A DNA stretch of 64,000 nucleotides from Saccharospirillaceae bacterium (GTDB lineage: Bacteria > Pseudomonadota > Gammaproteobacteria > Pseudomonadales > Oceanobacteraceae). The translations under genes and the position numbers were made by a program. The stretch lies in contig JAJOJJ010000020.1 of the NCBI GenBank assembly GCA_021208685.1, forward strand, positions 1 through 64,000. Direction: 5' to 3'. Below the pieces are notes generated by a model, which did not search any database, had not been told where the DNA came from, and saw only the letters and a program-made list of their open reading frames with translations. Positions 25,710-33,728 of this stretch are shown here, piece by piece; positions within the stretch are counted from its first letter, which is position 1, and every line of letters starts with the position of its first letter.

Positions 25710-26896
25710 GGGTATGGCTGCTGTTTCTGGTACTTACACTGGGGCTGGGGCTGATTGCCGGTACGCTGGTCAGTCTGGATGCTGGCTATGTACTGCTGAG
25801 CTGGCGTCACTACACGCTGGAAACCAGCCTGTGGGTGTTTATCGGCCTGATGCTGGTTGCCATGCTGTTAATGTACATGCTGCTGCGGTTCAGCCTGTTG
25901 CTGCTGGGCAGCGACTGGCGCTTTAACGAATGGCGCCGTCAGCGCCGTAACCAGCGCGCCCGGCGTCAGACCACCCGTGGCCTGCTGAGTCTGGCGCAGG
26001 GCCAGTGGCGTCGTGCCGAACGGCTGCTGACCCTGACCGCTGACGATTCCGATACGCCGTTAATCAATTATCTTGCGGCCGCCCGAGCCGCTTACGAGCA
26101 AGGCAAAATGGACGCCGCCGATGAATGGCTGAAAGCCGCCAGCCAGAGCACCAAAGGTGCAGAGCTGGCGGTCGGACTGACCCAGGCCGAGTTGCTCAAT
26201 TCGCGCGGCCAGAAAGAACAGGCGCTGGCGGTATTGCTGCGTTTGCGCCAGAAGCACCCGAAACATGCCTACCTGCTGAAACTGCTGGTAAAAACCTACC
26301 TCGATCTGCAGGACTGGGTAGCCCTGCACGAGCTGCTGCCGCTGTTGCGCAAAGCCACCAAAATTCCGGCGGAAAAAATCAAAGAGCTGGAAGAAAACGT
26401 TCACCTGCAACTGCTGGAGCGGGCGGTGCGTGGTCATGGCCAGCGTCCGGGGCAGGGCGTGGCGGAACTCAAACGCCTGTTCCACGATATTCCGCGTCAG
26501 CTGCGTTATTCGCTGCCGATTACCCGCCGCTATATCGAACTGTTGCTGGAGCAGCATGAAGAAATACTGGCTGAGCACGAACTGCGTAATGCTCTGAAGT
26601 ACATTTGGCACGATGAGCTGATCAGCCTCTATGGCACGCTGACGGGTGAGGATGCCAATCGACAGTTGCTGTTCGCCGAACAGCAACTGCAGGAAAGACC
26701 GAATGATCCGCAATTATTGCTGGTGCTCGGACGCCTCGCCTTACGGCTGAACAAACTCGATAAAGCTCAGGAATACCTGGAAACCGGGCTGCGCATCAAA
26801 GGCCTGCCGGAGTTGCATGCGGAAATGGGTAAGGTATTGCTGGCCGAAGGCAATGAATCCCGCGCCTGTGAACACTTCCAGCTGGCGTTGCGTTAA
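25706..26896 (+). CDS. hemY: HemY, TPR-containing inner-membrane protein of the haem operon
   Basis: 396 residues. Two N-terminal membrane helices (about 5-25 and 40-62) are followed by the family motif SDWRFNEWRRQRRNQRARRQ-like basic segment and TPR repeats to the end (LLNSRGQKEQALAVLLRL, YLETGLRIKGLPELHAEMGK). This is the proteobacterial HemY_N family, not the Bacillus protoporphyrinogen oxidase of the same name. It starts inside the hemX stop (ATGA). Role in haem synthesis is by association. No T-rich terminator follows; repeats start within 20 bases. Confidence 0.92.
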   Translation: MRVWLLFLVLTLGLGLIAGTLVSLDAGYVLLSWRHYTLETSLWVFIGLMLVAMLLMYMLLRFSLLLLGSDWRFNEWRRQRRNQRARRQTTRGLLSLAQGQWRRAERLLTLTADDSDTPLINYLAAARAAYEQGKMDAADEWLKAASQSTKGAELAVGLTQAELLNSRGQKEQALAVLLRLRQKHPKHAYLLKLLVKTYLDLQDWVALHELLPLLRKATKIPAEKIKELEENVHLQLLERAVRGHGQRPGQGVAELKRLFHDIPRQLRYSLPITRRYIELLLEQHEEILAEHELRNALKYIWHDELISLYGTLTGEDANRQLLFAEQQLQERPNDPQLLLVLGRLALRLNKLDKAQEYLETGLRIKGLPELHAEMGKVLLAEGNESRACEHFQLALR

Positions 26897-26914
26897 CGGG
26901 GCAGTGCAGGTTTC

Positions 26915-27050
26915 TGTTGTTACTCAGGATTGTGCAGGAACGGTTTTTTGCAGGAATGACGTTCAGTCACGATCATGGCCATCGCGGCAACATGCCGCTG
27001 CCACAACAGAGCGTCGCTCTTGCCGTCTCGCGGGCAGTGCCCGCCCTACC
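26915..27050 (+). repeat. tandem intergenic repeat, copy 1
   Basis: 136 bases that recur almost exactly at 27055-27174 after a four-base spacer. Both copies begin TGTTGTTACTCAGG and end in a REP-like palindrome (CTCGCGGGCAGTGCCCGCCC, 27027-27046, then TACC). Copy 1 contains 16 extra bases near 26992-27007. Neither strand has a gene-like frame. Confidence 0.9.
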
Positions 27051-27054
27051 TGGC

Positions 27055-27174
27055 TGTTGTTACTCAGGATTGTGCAGGAACGGTTTTTTGCAGGAGTGAC
27101 GTTCAGTCACGATCACAACCATCGCGGCAACAGAACGTCGCTCTTGCCGTCTCGCGGGCAGTGCCCGCCCTACC
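27055..27174 (+). repeat. tandem intergenic repeat, copy 2
   Basis: Second copy of the unit at 26915, about 120 bases. It differs by a 16-base deletion and a few substitutions, and ends in the same REP-like palindrome (27151-27174). The duplication probably arose by unequal exchange or replication slippage. Confidence 0.9.
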
Positions 27175-27225
27175 GTGGCGCTGATTGTTCAGGTGGTTTG
27201 TGCGGTTTTTTATCACGGCTGAAAG

Positions 27226-27389
27226 CCGTTCCCACATTCGAAGCGGTTCCCACATTTGAAGCCGCTACGCATACGTAGCCATTCCCGCCGATGAAATACG
27301 CTCCCTGAATCTCGCGGGCGAGGCCTGTACCTGCAGACGCTGTCGTTGGTACGGGCATCACTCCGGTAGGAGCGGGCCATGCCCGCGAT
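27226..27389. repeat. short direct repeat and further REP-like palindromes
   Basis: An 18-base unit GGTTCCCACATTTGAAG (and its variant with TTCG) occurs twice in tandem at about 27226-27260. A degenerate REP head lies at 27311-27331, and a full one, GGTAGGAGCGGGCCATGCCC plus GCGAT, at 27365-27389. The last is in the opposite orientation to those at 27027 and 27151, the paired layout seen in BIME-type clusters. No gene is supported in 26897-27407. Confidence 0.65.
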
Positions 27390-27407
27390 CAGCAGGGATA
27401 CCGCCGG

Positions 27408-27504
27408 TTATTCCAGCGTCAGTGGCTTTCCGGCGGCACGGCGCTCGGATTGCCATTCACTCAGGCTTTGCGCGGCTTCGTTGCCGGGCAGGCGGGCCAG
27501 AATC
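27408..27504 (-). pseudogene. displaced C-terminal coding tail of the ABC substrate-binding protein
   Basis: On the minus strand these bases read EILARLPGNEAAQSLSEWQS then ERRAAGKPLTLE and stop. They continue the upstream protein perfectly if one T is removed from the run of eight at 27507-27514. This is the natural C-terminus of the preceding gene, separated from it by a +1 frameshift. Confidence 0.75.
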
Positions 27505-28683
27505 TCAAAAAAAATCTTCATGCAGGTTGCTCTGCAGTATTTCGTTACGCGGGCGGCTGCGCACGACATAAACGCTTTGTACGTTCTGGTGGTCAAAGGC
27601 GCGCCATTCCTGTTCATCTTTCAGATGGCTGTAGCGGTGGCCTGCCAGCGCTTTGATCAGCTTTCCACTGTTCAGCGACCCAGCCCGTTCGGCAGCGTCC
27701 TTAAATTGATAGACGATGCTGTAAGCCGATGCCGCAGCGCTGGACGGGTAGGCACCGTATTTGTTCACAAAGGCGTCGACAAAGGCTTTGCCTTGCGGGT
27801 AGTCATAGCGGTAAGGCACCTGCCAGCACCAGGGCACCGCGCCGATAACGCCTTCCATAATGCCGGAGCCGGCCGACTTGGCCATGCCCAGAGTCAGGTT
27901 GGGTACGATGATGGTCATCTTGTCTTTCAGCCCCATCTGCTGCGCGGCATTCAGCGCCAGTGCCATGTCATCACCAAACTGCACCAGCATCAGTACATCG
28001 GCCCCGGCATCGCGTGCGGCTTCCAGTGCGGTGCGCATATCCCCATCACGCGGGCGCGGATAGGTGACACGGACGCCGGGATGGGCTGTGGTATCGGTGG
28101 TTTTGGTGAAGGTGCGCAGGGATTCTTCGGTTGACCAGCCCCAGCTGTAATCGGCGGTGAGGTAAAACAGTTTTTTGCCCTGCAGGCTGTCATTCAGATA
28201 AGACGCCAGTGCTTTGGCGGCCATGTGTGCATTGTAGGTTTCGCGGAACATGTATTGATGCCCTTCGGCACCGGTGGTTTCGTTGGCGTAGGTCAGGGTG
28301 CCGAAGTAGAGCAGGTCGTGTTTGGCGGCTTCCTTTCCGGCGGCAATGGCCACGGCGCTGGAGGAACCACCAAACAGCATGGATACGTTTTGCGCGGCCA
28401 GGGCTTTAACGTTTTCGACCGCTTTTTCGGGTTTGGCAGCGGTGTTGGCGGTCAGCAGTTCGACCGGACGGCCAAGAATGCCGTCAGCCGCGTTGAGTTC
28501 TTCGATGGCGAGTAAGGCACCGCGCGCCTGAGCCAGGCCCTGTTCTTTATAGCGTCCGCTGGAAGGATAATTGAGGCCGAGTTTAACGCTTTCCCCGGCG
28601 GGGGCGGCCTGAATGGCCTGTGGCATGGCCAATGGCAGTGCCAGCAGCAGGCAGAATGTGGTGCGGAAGAATGCAGCGGGCAT
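27505..28683 (-). CDS. ABC transporter substrate-binding protein, frameshifted near its 3' end
   Basis: 392 residues as read. A signal peptide (to about residue 27) is followed by a type I periplasmic binding fold of the leucine/urea/amide class (Peripla_BP_6): VKLGLNYPSSGRYKEQGLAQ, AAKPEKAVENVKALAAQNVS, LFGGSSSAVAIAAGKEAA, YLTADYSWGWSTEESLRTF. The reading frame ends NLHEDFF-stop inside a run of eight Ts. With seven Ts it would continue 32 residues to 27408, the expected family end. No permease or ATPase genes adjoin it, so any transporter partner is elsewhere. The effect of losing the C-terminal helix is unknown. Confidence 0.8.
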   Translation of the reverse strand: MPAAFFRTTFCLLLALPLAMPQAIQAAPAGESVKLGLNYPSSGRYKEQGLAQARGALLAIEELNAADGILGRPVELLTANTAAKPEKAVENVKALAAQNVSMLFGGSSSAVAIAAGKEAAKHDLLYFGTLTYANETTGAEGHQYMFRETYNAHMAAKALASYLNDSLQGKKLFYLTADYSWGWSTEESLRTFTKTTDTTAHPGVRVTYPRPRDGDMRTALEAARDAGADVLMLVQFGDDMALALNAAQQMGLKDKMTIIVPNLTLGMAKSAGSGIMEGVIGAVPWCWQVPYRYDYPQGKAFVDAFVNKYGAYPSSAAASAYSIVYQFKDAAERAGSLNSGKLIKALAGHRYSHLKDEQEWRAFDHQNVQSVYVVRSRPRNEILQSNLHEDFF

Positions 28684-28815
28684 AAGGCTCTCTCCTGAAC
28701 GTCAGCCGGCTATCATCCTCCCGCATGGCACAAATGACTTTTATCTTTTCGTCGGATAGACAAAGGTCGGCGATGAATTGTGCCACTTGGGCCAGTGCGT
28801 ACTGTCTGGTCTGCA

Positions 28816-28855
28816 GCCACAAAAAAGCGCCGCAAATGCGGCGCTTTTTTGTGGC
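28816..28855. terminator. strong intrinsic terminator
   Basis: A perfect 19-bp palindrome (28816-28834 with 28837-28855) contains a GC-rich core flanked by six As and six Ts. It lies 53 bases after the stop of the minus-strand lipoprotein gene and separates it from the substrate-binding protein gene. Confidence 0.92.
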
Positions 28856-28907
28856 TTACGGGTTGCTGAGCAGCCGCAGCTGATCAGCAACACGAGGTTT
28901 CCGTTAA

Positions 28908-30797
28908 TTAAGGAACAGGAATAGGAGGCGGTGGGGGCGGAGTTTCACTGAACGCAGCATTTAAATAGCCACCAATAATAGCTTGTATGTCATCGGCTGC
29001 CTGTTGGTTCAGGTAGATCAGGTCAAATGGCGCGCTGCCAGGGAGGAAGAAGTCTGTTAACGTCATAACACTCTGCTCCGGAATATAGAGGGCCTGATAA
29101 ATGTTTCCATCAGTCGGTACAAAGGCCAATTTTTCTGCGGCGATGTTTCCAACATCGCCATCTTGGCTCGTTACCAGAATCAGGTCCTGACCATTAGCGG
29201 TTGCTTTCTGCCAGGTGCCGACCTCGGTATCGTCTCCTTCGCTGTCCGCCAGTCGCATAATGGCCCCGCTAGTGTCCTGTGCTGGGTTGCCAGCCAGATA
29301 AGCATCTATATAGACCTGATTAGCAGGGTCATAACCCCACTCGAAGGTGTTATTACGCGAGGCAAGGGTCGCAAGGGTGGTACTTTCAAAGAGTGGCTCG
29401 CAGTCTTCTATGGTGGGCTCAGTACCTTTGGTATAGCACTCCGGCAGCCGCAATTGCGGACGGGTGGTTGTGACTTTGCCATCCAGACGATAGGCATTGG
29501 CTGAGAAGGTGGTGGCATTGTTAGCAATGTCTTCAGGCAGACTTCCTGGAGGCCCATCTTGTTGAAATTCTGCAGCGAGGACATCGGATATAACCACGCC
29601 TTCGAGATCCGATTGGCTGAGTGCCACCTGATACTCATTGACGCCGCAGGCAACGGTCAGAGCATTGGCGGTATCTGCGGTGGCGGTTACCGCACATTCA
29701 GTATATTGACTCTGCGTAATCCAGCCGTCCGTATTTCCATCCCATACCACGTTGAAATTCGGGTATAAAGGCTCATCATTGTATGAATCCTGCCACTCTG
29801 AACCATCCCAAAATTGCTCTGCAGAAGAACGGTTGTTGGCCAAAACATTACGGACAATTTGCAATCCGATTTCCAAGGCGTGCACGCCTCCTGGCAGCAG
29901 TGCCGACGCATCGGCCAGTTCGCTGTTGGTTTCACCGCTTTCAGCCAGATCATCGATGCTGTCGCCGGCGCTGACGATTTCAATCTCCGTGGGCTCATCC
30001 CCATTGTCGATGGCATCCACAATGTCTTCGCTCTGCGCGATGATGCGGCCAAAAATGGCATTCAGCACCGGACCGAACTGTGTATCCGACAGGCCATTGC
30101 CACCGGCATTGGTCTGTGACTGTTCAATGGCATTGGCTAAAACGGCCGTAATAAACTGAGCACGCTCGTGGATGTCGGTATCTGCGGCAGCAACGTAGTC
30201 CGACAGAATGTCGCTGTCTTCAGGCAAACCTAACGCGGTACGAATTTGATTGGCGGCATCTTCTGGAGTCAGTGCCGCGTTACTGCGCATGGCGTTTTGT
30301 ACCAGCGAGCTGAGCGGGCTGATAAAGGTTTCGCCAGCCGGAGCACTGAGGCTGTAGCTCTTACTGATTGGAGTGCCCGGGTTATCTTCATCAATGGTTT
30401 CGCCTGCAATGGCTTCAACCACGATGGAGTAAGTGTTGTTTTGCTCTTCTGTGATGTCGAGCGTGTAGCTGCCACCCTCACCGGTGGTGGTGGTTGGCTC
30501 GTTGGCGTCGCATTTGAGGTTGCTGTTTGTGTCCAGACAGACTCTGGCATTGCTCAGGTAACCGTCAGCTGCTTTACCGCTGAGCGTGACAGGATCGGGT
30601 GGTGTGACTTCGGGTGGTGTTGTATCAGGTGGTGTGACTTCGGGCGGTGTTGTATCAGGTGGTGTGACTTCGGGCGGCGTTGTGGCAGGCGGCGTTACCG
30701 GGATTGTATCTGAGTTGCCAGAACTTCCTCCGCAGGCGGTCAGGAATGACATGGCAGCCGCGAGTAAGAGGCGCTTGTACGGAATAAGTGTTTGCAT
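28908..30797 (-). CDS. large lipoprotein with Pro/Thr repeat linker
   Basis: 629 residues from the ATG at 30797, chosen because it gives a normal lipoprotein signal (LTACGGSS, Cys at about 22). The ATG 16 codons upstream would add an unlikely extension. After the lipid anchor comes a spacer with three copies of the ten-residue unit TPPEVTPPDT. Then comes a carboxypeptidase-regulatory/SdrD-B-like beta domain, GKAADGYLSNARVCLDTNSN with a calcium-type LDTNSNLKCDANEP loop. A helical region and a C-terminal domain of unknown type follow, ending in a Pro-rich tail. Probably a surface-exposed outer-membrane lipoprotein; function unknown. Confidence 0.75.
   Translation of the reverse strand: MQTLIPYKRLLLAAAMSFLTACGGSSGNSDTIPVTPPATTPPEVTPPDTTPPEVTPPDTTPPEVTPPDPVTLSGKAADGYLSNARVCLDTNSNLKCDANEPTTTTGEGGSYTLDITEEQNNTYSIVVEAIAGETIDEDNPGTPISKSYSLSAPAGETFISPLSSLVQNAMRSNAALTPEDAANQIRTALGLPEDSDILSDYVAAADTDIHERAQFITAVLANAIEQSQTNAGGNGLSDTQFGPVLNAIFGRIIAQSEDIVDAIDNGDEPTEIEIVSAGDSIDDLAESGETNSELADASALLPGGVHALEIGLQIVRNVLANNRSSAEQFWDGSEWQDSYNDEPLYPNFNVVWDGNTDGWITQSQYTECAVTATADTANALTVACGVNEYQVALSQSDLEGVVISDVLAAEFQQDGPPGSLPEDIANNATTFSANAYRLDGKVTTTRPQLRLPECYTKGTEPTIEDCEPLFESTTLATLASRNNTFEWGYDPANQVYIDAYLAGNPAQDTSGAIMRLADSEGDDTEVGTWQKATANGQDLILVTSQDGDVGNIAAEKLAFVPTDGNIYQALYIPEQSVMTLTDFFLPGSAPFDLIYLNQQAADDIQAIIGGYLNAAFSETPPPPPPIPVP
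30597..30690. repeat. 30-base tandem repeat encoding TPPEVTPPDT
   Basis: Three consecutive copies, nearly identical at the DNA level (GGTGGTGTGACTTCGGGCGG and onward), code for the spacer just behind the lipid anchor of the lipoprotein above. Copy number could vary by slippage without frame change. Confidence 0.8.
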
Positions 30798-30958
30798 TGT
30801 TACCTGGTCCTTTGCTGGTAGAAAAAGAACCATAGTCAGCATCAACCGTGATTGCGAAAAATAAAGGAATATTACCGGGTCTCGTTACAATTCGTTGCAT
30901 TTGATGGTCAGTACATCATGGTCGGGGCATCCCTGCCCGCCGGGTAATGATCGCGGAT

Positions 30959-31816
30959 TTACCAGTTCATTTCGCCGCTTGCCACTCTGGCGCTGATTGA
31001 CAGGCCGTCGCCCGCTTTCAGTCCGGGGTATGCCTGTGTCATGGCTTTGATCAGCTCCGCTGATGTGCTGGCTTTGGCCAGTTCGGCCTCAAAGCGCAGC
31101 ACATAATCACGGGTAAAGCGGACGGCATCCGCGCCTTCAGGTTCGGCCCCCTGATAATGGCCGGGTACGACACGCTCAGGTTGCAGGGCCAGCAGTTCAT
31201 TCAGGGTTTCCACCCACTGGGCGCGGGCTTCCGCTGTCTGGCTGTCGGCCATCCAGACATGCAGTCCATGGTGAATGGCGACACCACCCAGGGCGGTTTT
31301 CAGTGATGGAATCCACAGATAGGCGCTGGGGGTGTTCATCGCGTGTATCTCAATGGCTTCGCCTTCCAGCAACAGCCGGTTGCTGGTCATGACCTGCGGA
31401 ACGGTCAGCGTGTGCGGAGCCGCATCGGCGAGTATCGGGCCCCAGTAGGCGAGCTTGGCATCTTTGGTTTGGCGAATATGATCAACCACGTGCTGGCTGG
31501 CGATGACTCTGGCTTCAGGGTATGCGGCCAGAACAGGCTCCAGACCAAAATAGAAATCCGGATCACCGCCGCTGATAACAATGGTGGTCAGAACTTTACC
31601 ACTGGCTTTGATCAGCCCGGCCAGTGCCTGACCGTTGCGCACATCAAACTGCGCGTCGATCAGGATGGCTTCTTTTTCACCGCTGATCAGGGTGGAGGTG
31701 ACCGGGAACACGGCGCGCTCCCCCGGGTTGTAAACCTGAACGCGGAGTGTGCCTGCGTTTGTCACGCCGCTCAGCAGGGAGGTTGTCAATGTTAGCAACG
31801 CTAAGAGTTTATTCAT
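30959..31816 (-). CDS. secreted MBL-fold protein with altered metal-binding motif
   Basis: 285 residues from the ATG at 31816 (GGAGA eight bases upstream) with a signal peptide (cleavage after VTNA, about residue 21). The metallo-beta-lactamase fold is recognisable: STLISGEKEAILIDAQFD, then VISGGDPDFYFG where the usual first metal motif (T/S)HxHxDH should be, later AIHHGLHVWMADS and VVPGHYQG. The first motif keeps the two Asp but has no His, so metal binding is probably reduced or rearranged. Substrate unknown. It diverges from a LysR gene that may control it, with a clean palindrome between them. Confidence 0.75.
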   Translation of the reverse strand: MNKLLALLTLTTSLLSGVTNAGTLRVQVYNPGERAVFPVTSTLISGEKEAILIDAQFDVRNGQALAGLIKASGKVLTTIVISGGDPDFYFGLEPVLAAYPEARVIASQHVVDHIRQTKDAKLAYWGPILADAAPHTLTVPQVMTSNRLLLEGEAIEIHAMNTPSAYLWIPSLKTALGGVAIHHGLHVWMADSQTAEARAQWVETLNELLALQPERVVPGHYQGAEPEGADAVRFTRDYVLRFEAELAKASTSAELIKAMTQAYPGLKAGDGLSISARVASGEMNW

Positions 31817-31886
31817 GGTTGTTTCTCCGGGTGGAATGAGTGAGTACAACCAGTCTATTGAATCAATATGTTGTCAAATACCGCAT

Positions 31887-31904
31887 AATAGTGACTTCAC
31901 TATT
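31887..31904. promoter_or_regulatory. candidate LysR operator
   Basis: Perfect palindrome AATAGTGA-CT-TCACTATT, 20 bases before the LysR start codon and 71 before the divergent MBL gene start. LysR regulators usually sit on such a dyad in the shared promoter of the divergent target. Binding is inferred from position. Confidence 0.55.
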
Positions 31905-31923
31905 GCGTAAAACGGACATATCT

Positions 31924-32832
31924 ATGGATAGACTGACAGCCTTACAGGTCTTTGTTGCGGTGGTTGAGCGCGGCAGTCTGAGTGCAGCGGCCGAGCAGCT
32001 GGATATGTCCAGAGCCATGGTGTCGCGCTATCTGGCTGAGCTGGAGAGCTGGATGGGTGCACGGTTGCTGCACCGCACAACCCGCCGTCAGAGCCTGACC
32101 AGTACCGGCGAAGAAGCCTTGCAGCGGGCACGCGGCATGCTGGCTCTGGGAGACGAGATGTCGCAGCTTGCTAACCATGAGGGAGAGGCTCCGCGCGGAC
32201 AGTTACGCATTACCTGCAGTTACTCTCTCGCTCATGCCGTGCTGATGGATGCGGTTCACGAATATCTGGCGCGCTGGCCGGGTACGGCGATTGAGATTTT
32301 GTTACTGGATCGGACGGTCAATCTGGTGGAGGAGCGGATTGATCTGGCGTTACGCATCACCAATGATCTGGACCCGAATCTGGTGGCGCGCAGACTTGGC
32401 GTGTGTCGTTCGGTGGTGTGCGCCAGTCCGGAGTATCTGCAGCAGCATGGAACGCCTCTGCGAGTGGCGGATCTGGCTCATCACAACTGCCTGACCTATG
32501 CCTATTTCGGTAAAAGTCTGTGGCAGTTTCAGGGGCCGGATGGGCCAGAGTCGGTCGCGGTCAGCGGCAATCTGAGCGCTAATCTGTCAAATCTTCTGTT
32601 GCAGAATGCCTTGCTGGGGGGAGGTGTCAGCCTGCAACCGCTGTGGTCTGTGGCTGATCATCTGAAACGTGGCGAGCTGGTGGCACTGCTCAGCGATTTT
32701 GAACCAATACAGCTTAGCATTTACGCTGTGTATGCCACCCGCAAGCAGATGTCGCCGCTGTTGCGCAGTTTTCTCGATTTCCTTGTGACCCGGCTGAATG
32801 ACAACCGCTGGTCAGAGCGGAAAACGGTTTAA
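31924..32832 (+). CDS. LysR family transcriptional regulator
   Basis: 302 residues starting MDRLTALQVFVAVVERGSLS, the standard LysR winged-helix start. An upstream in-frame ATG at 31840 would read through the operator-like palindrome and is rejected. The helix-turn-helix spans about residues 1-60 (AAAEQLDMSRAMVSRYLAEL). The LysR substrate domain follows, with QLRITCSYSLAHAVLMDAVH and EERIDLALRITNDLDP. Subfamily features (AHHNCLTYAY, LLLQNALLGGGVSLQPLW) resemble the DsdC/CrgA-type group. The divergent MBL-fold gene is the likely target. Confidence 0.92.
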   Translation: MDRLTALQVFVAVVERGSLSAAAEQLDMSRAMVSRYLAELESWMGARLLHRTTRRQSLTSTGEEALQRARGMLALGDEMSQLANHEGEAPRGQLRITCSYSLAHAVLMDAVHEYLARWPGTAIEILLLDRTVNLVEERIDLALRITNDLDPNLVARRLGVCRSVVCASPEYLQQHGTPLRVADLAHHNCLTYAYFGKSLWQFQGPDGPESVAVSGNLSANLSNLLLQNALLGGGVSLQPLWSVADHLKRGELVALLSDFEPIQLSIYAVYATRKQMSPLLRSFLDFLVTRLNDNRWSERKTV

Positions 32833-32854
32833 CTGCGCGCTGGCGGCGTAAAGA

Positions 32855-33679
32855 TCAGGCGTCGCGGCTGAGGCGGATATCCATTTGCGGGAACGGAATC
32901 TCAATGCCTTCGGCATCAAAACGCAGCTTGATGCTTTCGGTCAGCTGGAAGCGAACATCCCAGTAATCTTCGGCGTTAACCCACGGACGCACGACAAAGT
33001 TCACCGAGGAATCGGCCAGTTCGGAGACCGCAATGGTGTATGAAGGGTCTTTCAGGACTTTGGCGTGCTCTTTCACCAGCTCTTCGAGGATGTTCTTGGC
33101 TTTCAGTAAGTCGGAACCATAACTGATGCCGATCACCATATCGATGCGGCGGGTGGCTTCTTCGGAGTAGTTGACCATGGTATTGCCGAACACATTGCCG
33201 TTTGGCACAGTCACGACTTTGTTATCCGGAGTTTTCAGACGGGTGCTGAAAATGGTGATTTTATCGACCGATCCGGCGACACCGCCGACTTCAACGTAGT
33301 CACCCAGTTTGAACGGACGGAACACAATCAGCATCACACCGGCAGCAAAGTGGGACAGAGAATCCTTCAGTGCCAGACCAACCGCCAGACCGGCAGCACC
33401 GAGCAGAGCAACCAGCGAGGTGGTATCGAGACCCAGTTGTGACAGGGCAAAAACAATCACCAGCAGTGTGAGAGTGCTGTTCATCACCGTGGCAAGAAAG
33501 CTGACCAGAATCGGATCAAGACGGGCGCGTTCCAGTGCCTTGATGGTCGTGCGGGTCACAAAACCCGCCAGCATGCGACCGATGATAAAAATCAGCAGGG
33601 CGAGCACGATCTGCGTGCCCCAGGGCAGGATATAGGTTTCCCACAACTGTTGCGGATTAACAGAGAAAGTCCAGTTCAT
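32855..33679 (-). CDS. small-conductance mechanosensitive channel (MscS family)
   Basis: 274 residues. Three membrane helices lie in the first ~110 residues. The pore-lining third helix carries the Gly/Ala pattern LGAAGLAVGLALKDSLSHFA. The MscS beta domain follows with FKLGDYVEVGGVAGSV and the strongly conserved VPNGNVFGNTMVNYS, and a cytoplasmic alpha/beta vestibule. Length matches E. coli MscS (286). It opens under membrane tension to release solutes during hypo-osmotic shock. AGGAA precedes the ATG. Transcribed behind the reductase gene with a ~50-base gap. Confidence 0.95.
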   Translation of the reverse strand: MNWTFSVNPQQLWETYILPWGTQIVLALLIFIIGRMLAGFVTRTTIKALERARLDPILVSFLATVMNSTLTLLVIVFALSQLGLDTTSLVALLGAAGLAVGLALKDSLSHFAAGVMLIVFRPFKLGDYVEVGGVAGSVDKITIFSTRLKTPDNKVVTVPNGNVFGNTMVNYSEEATRRIDMVIGISYGSDLLKAKNILEELVKEHAKVLKDPSYTIAVSELADSSVNFVVRPWVNAEDYWDVRFQLTESIKLRFDAEGIEIPFPQMDIRLSRDA

Positions 33680-33728
33680 ACAGGTTCCTGAATTAAATTA
33701 GGAGAAGATGTATCGGGTATCTGTGTAT

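Noticed and set aside
26915-27174. CRISPR-like array
   Set aside because: There are only two long units with a four-base spacer and internal palindromes; no short regular repeats with unique spacers, and no cas genes.
30917-30945. REP-like palindrome near the lipoprotein promoter
   Set aside because: GTCGGGGCATCCCTGCCCGC has some symmetry, but it lacks the GTAGGAG head and CCGCGAT end of the other elements.
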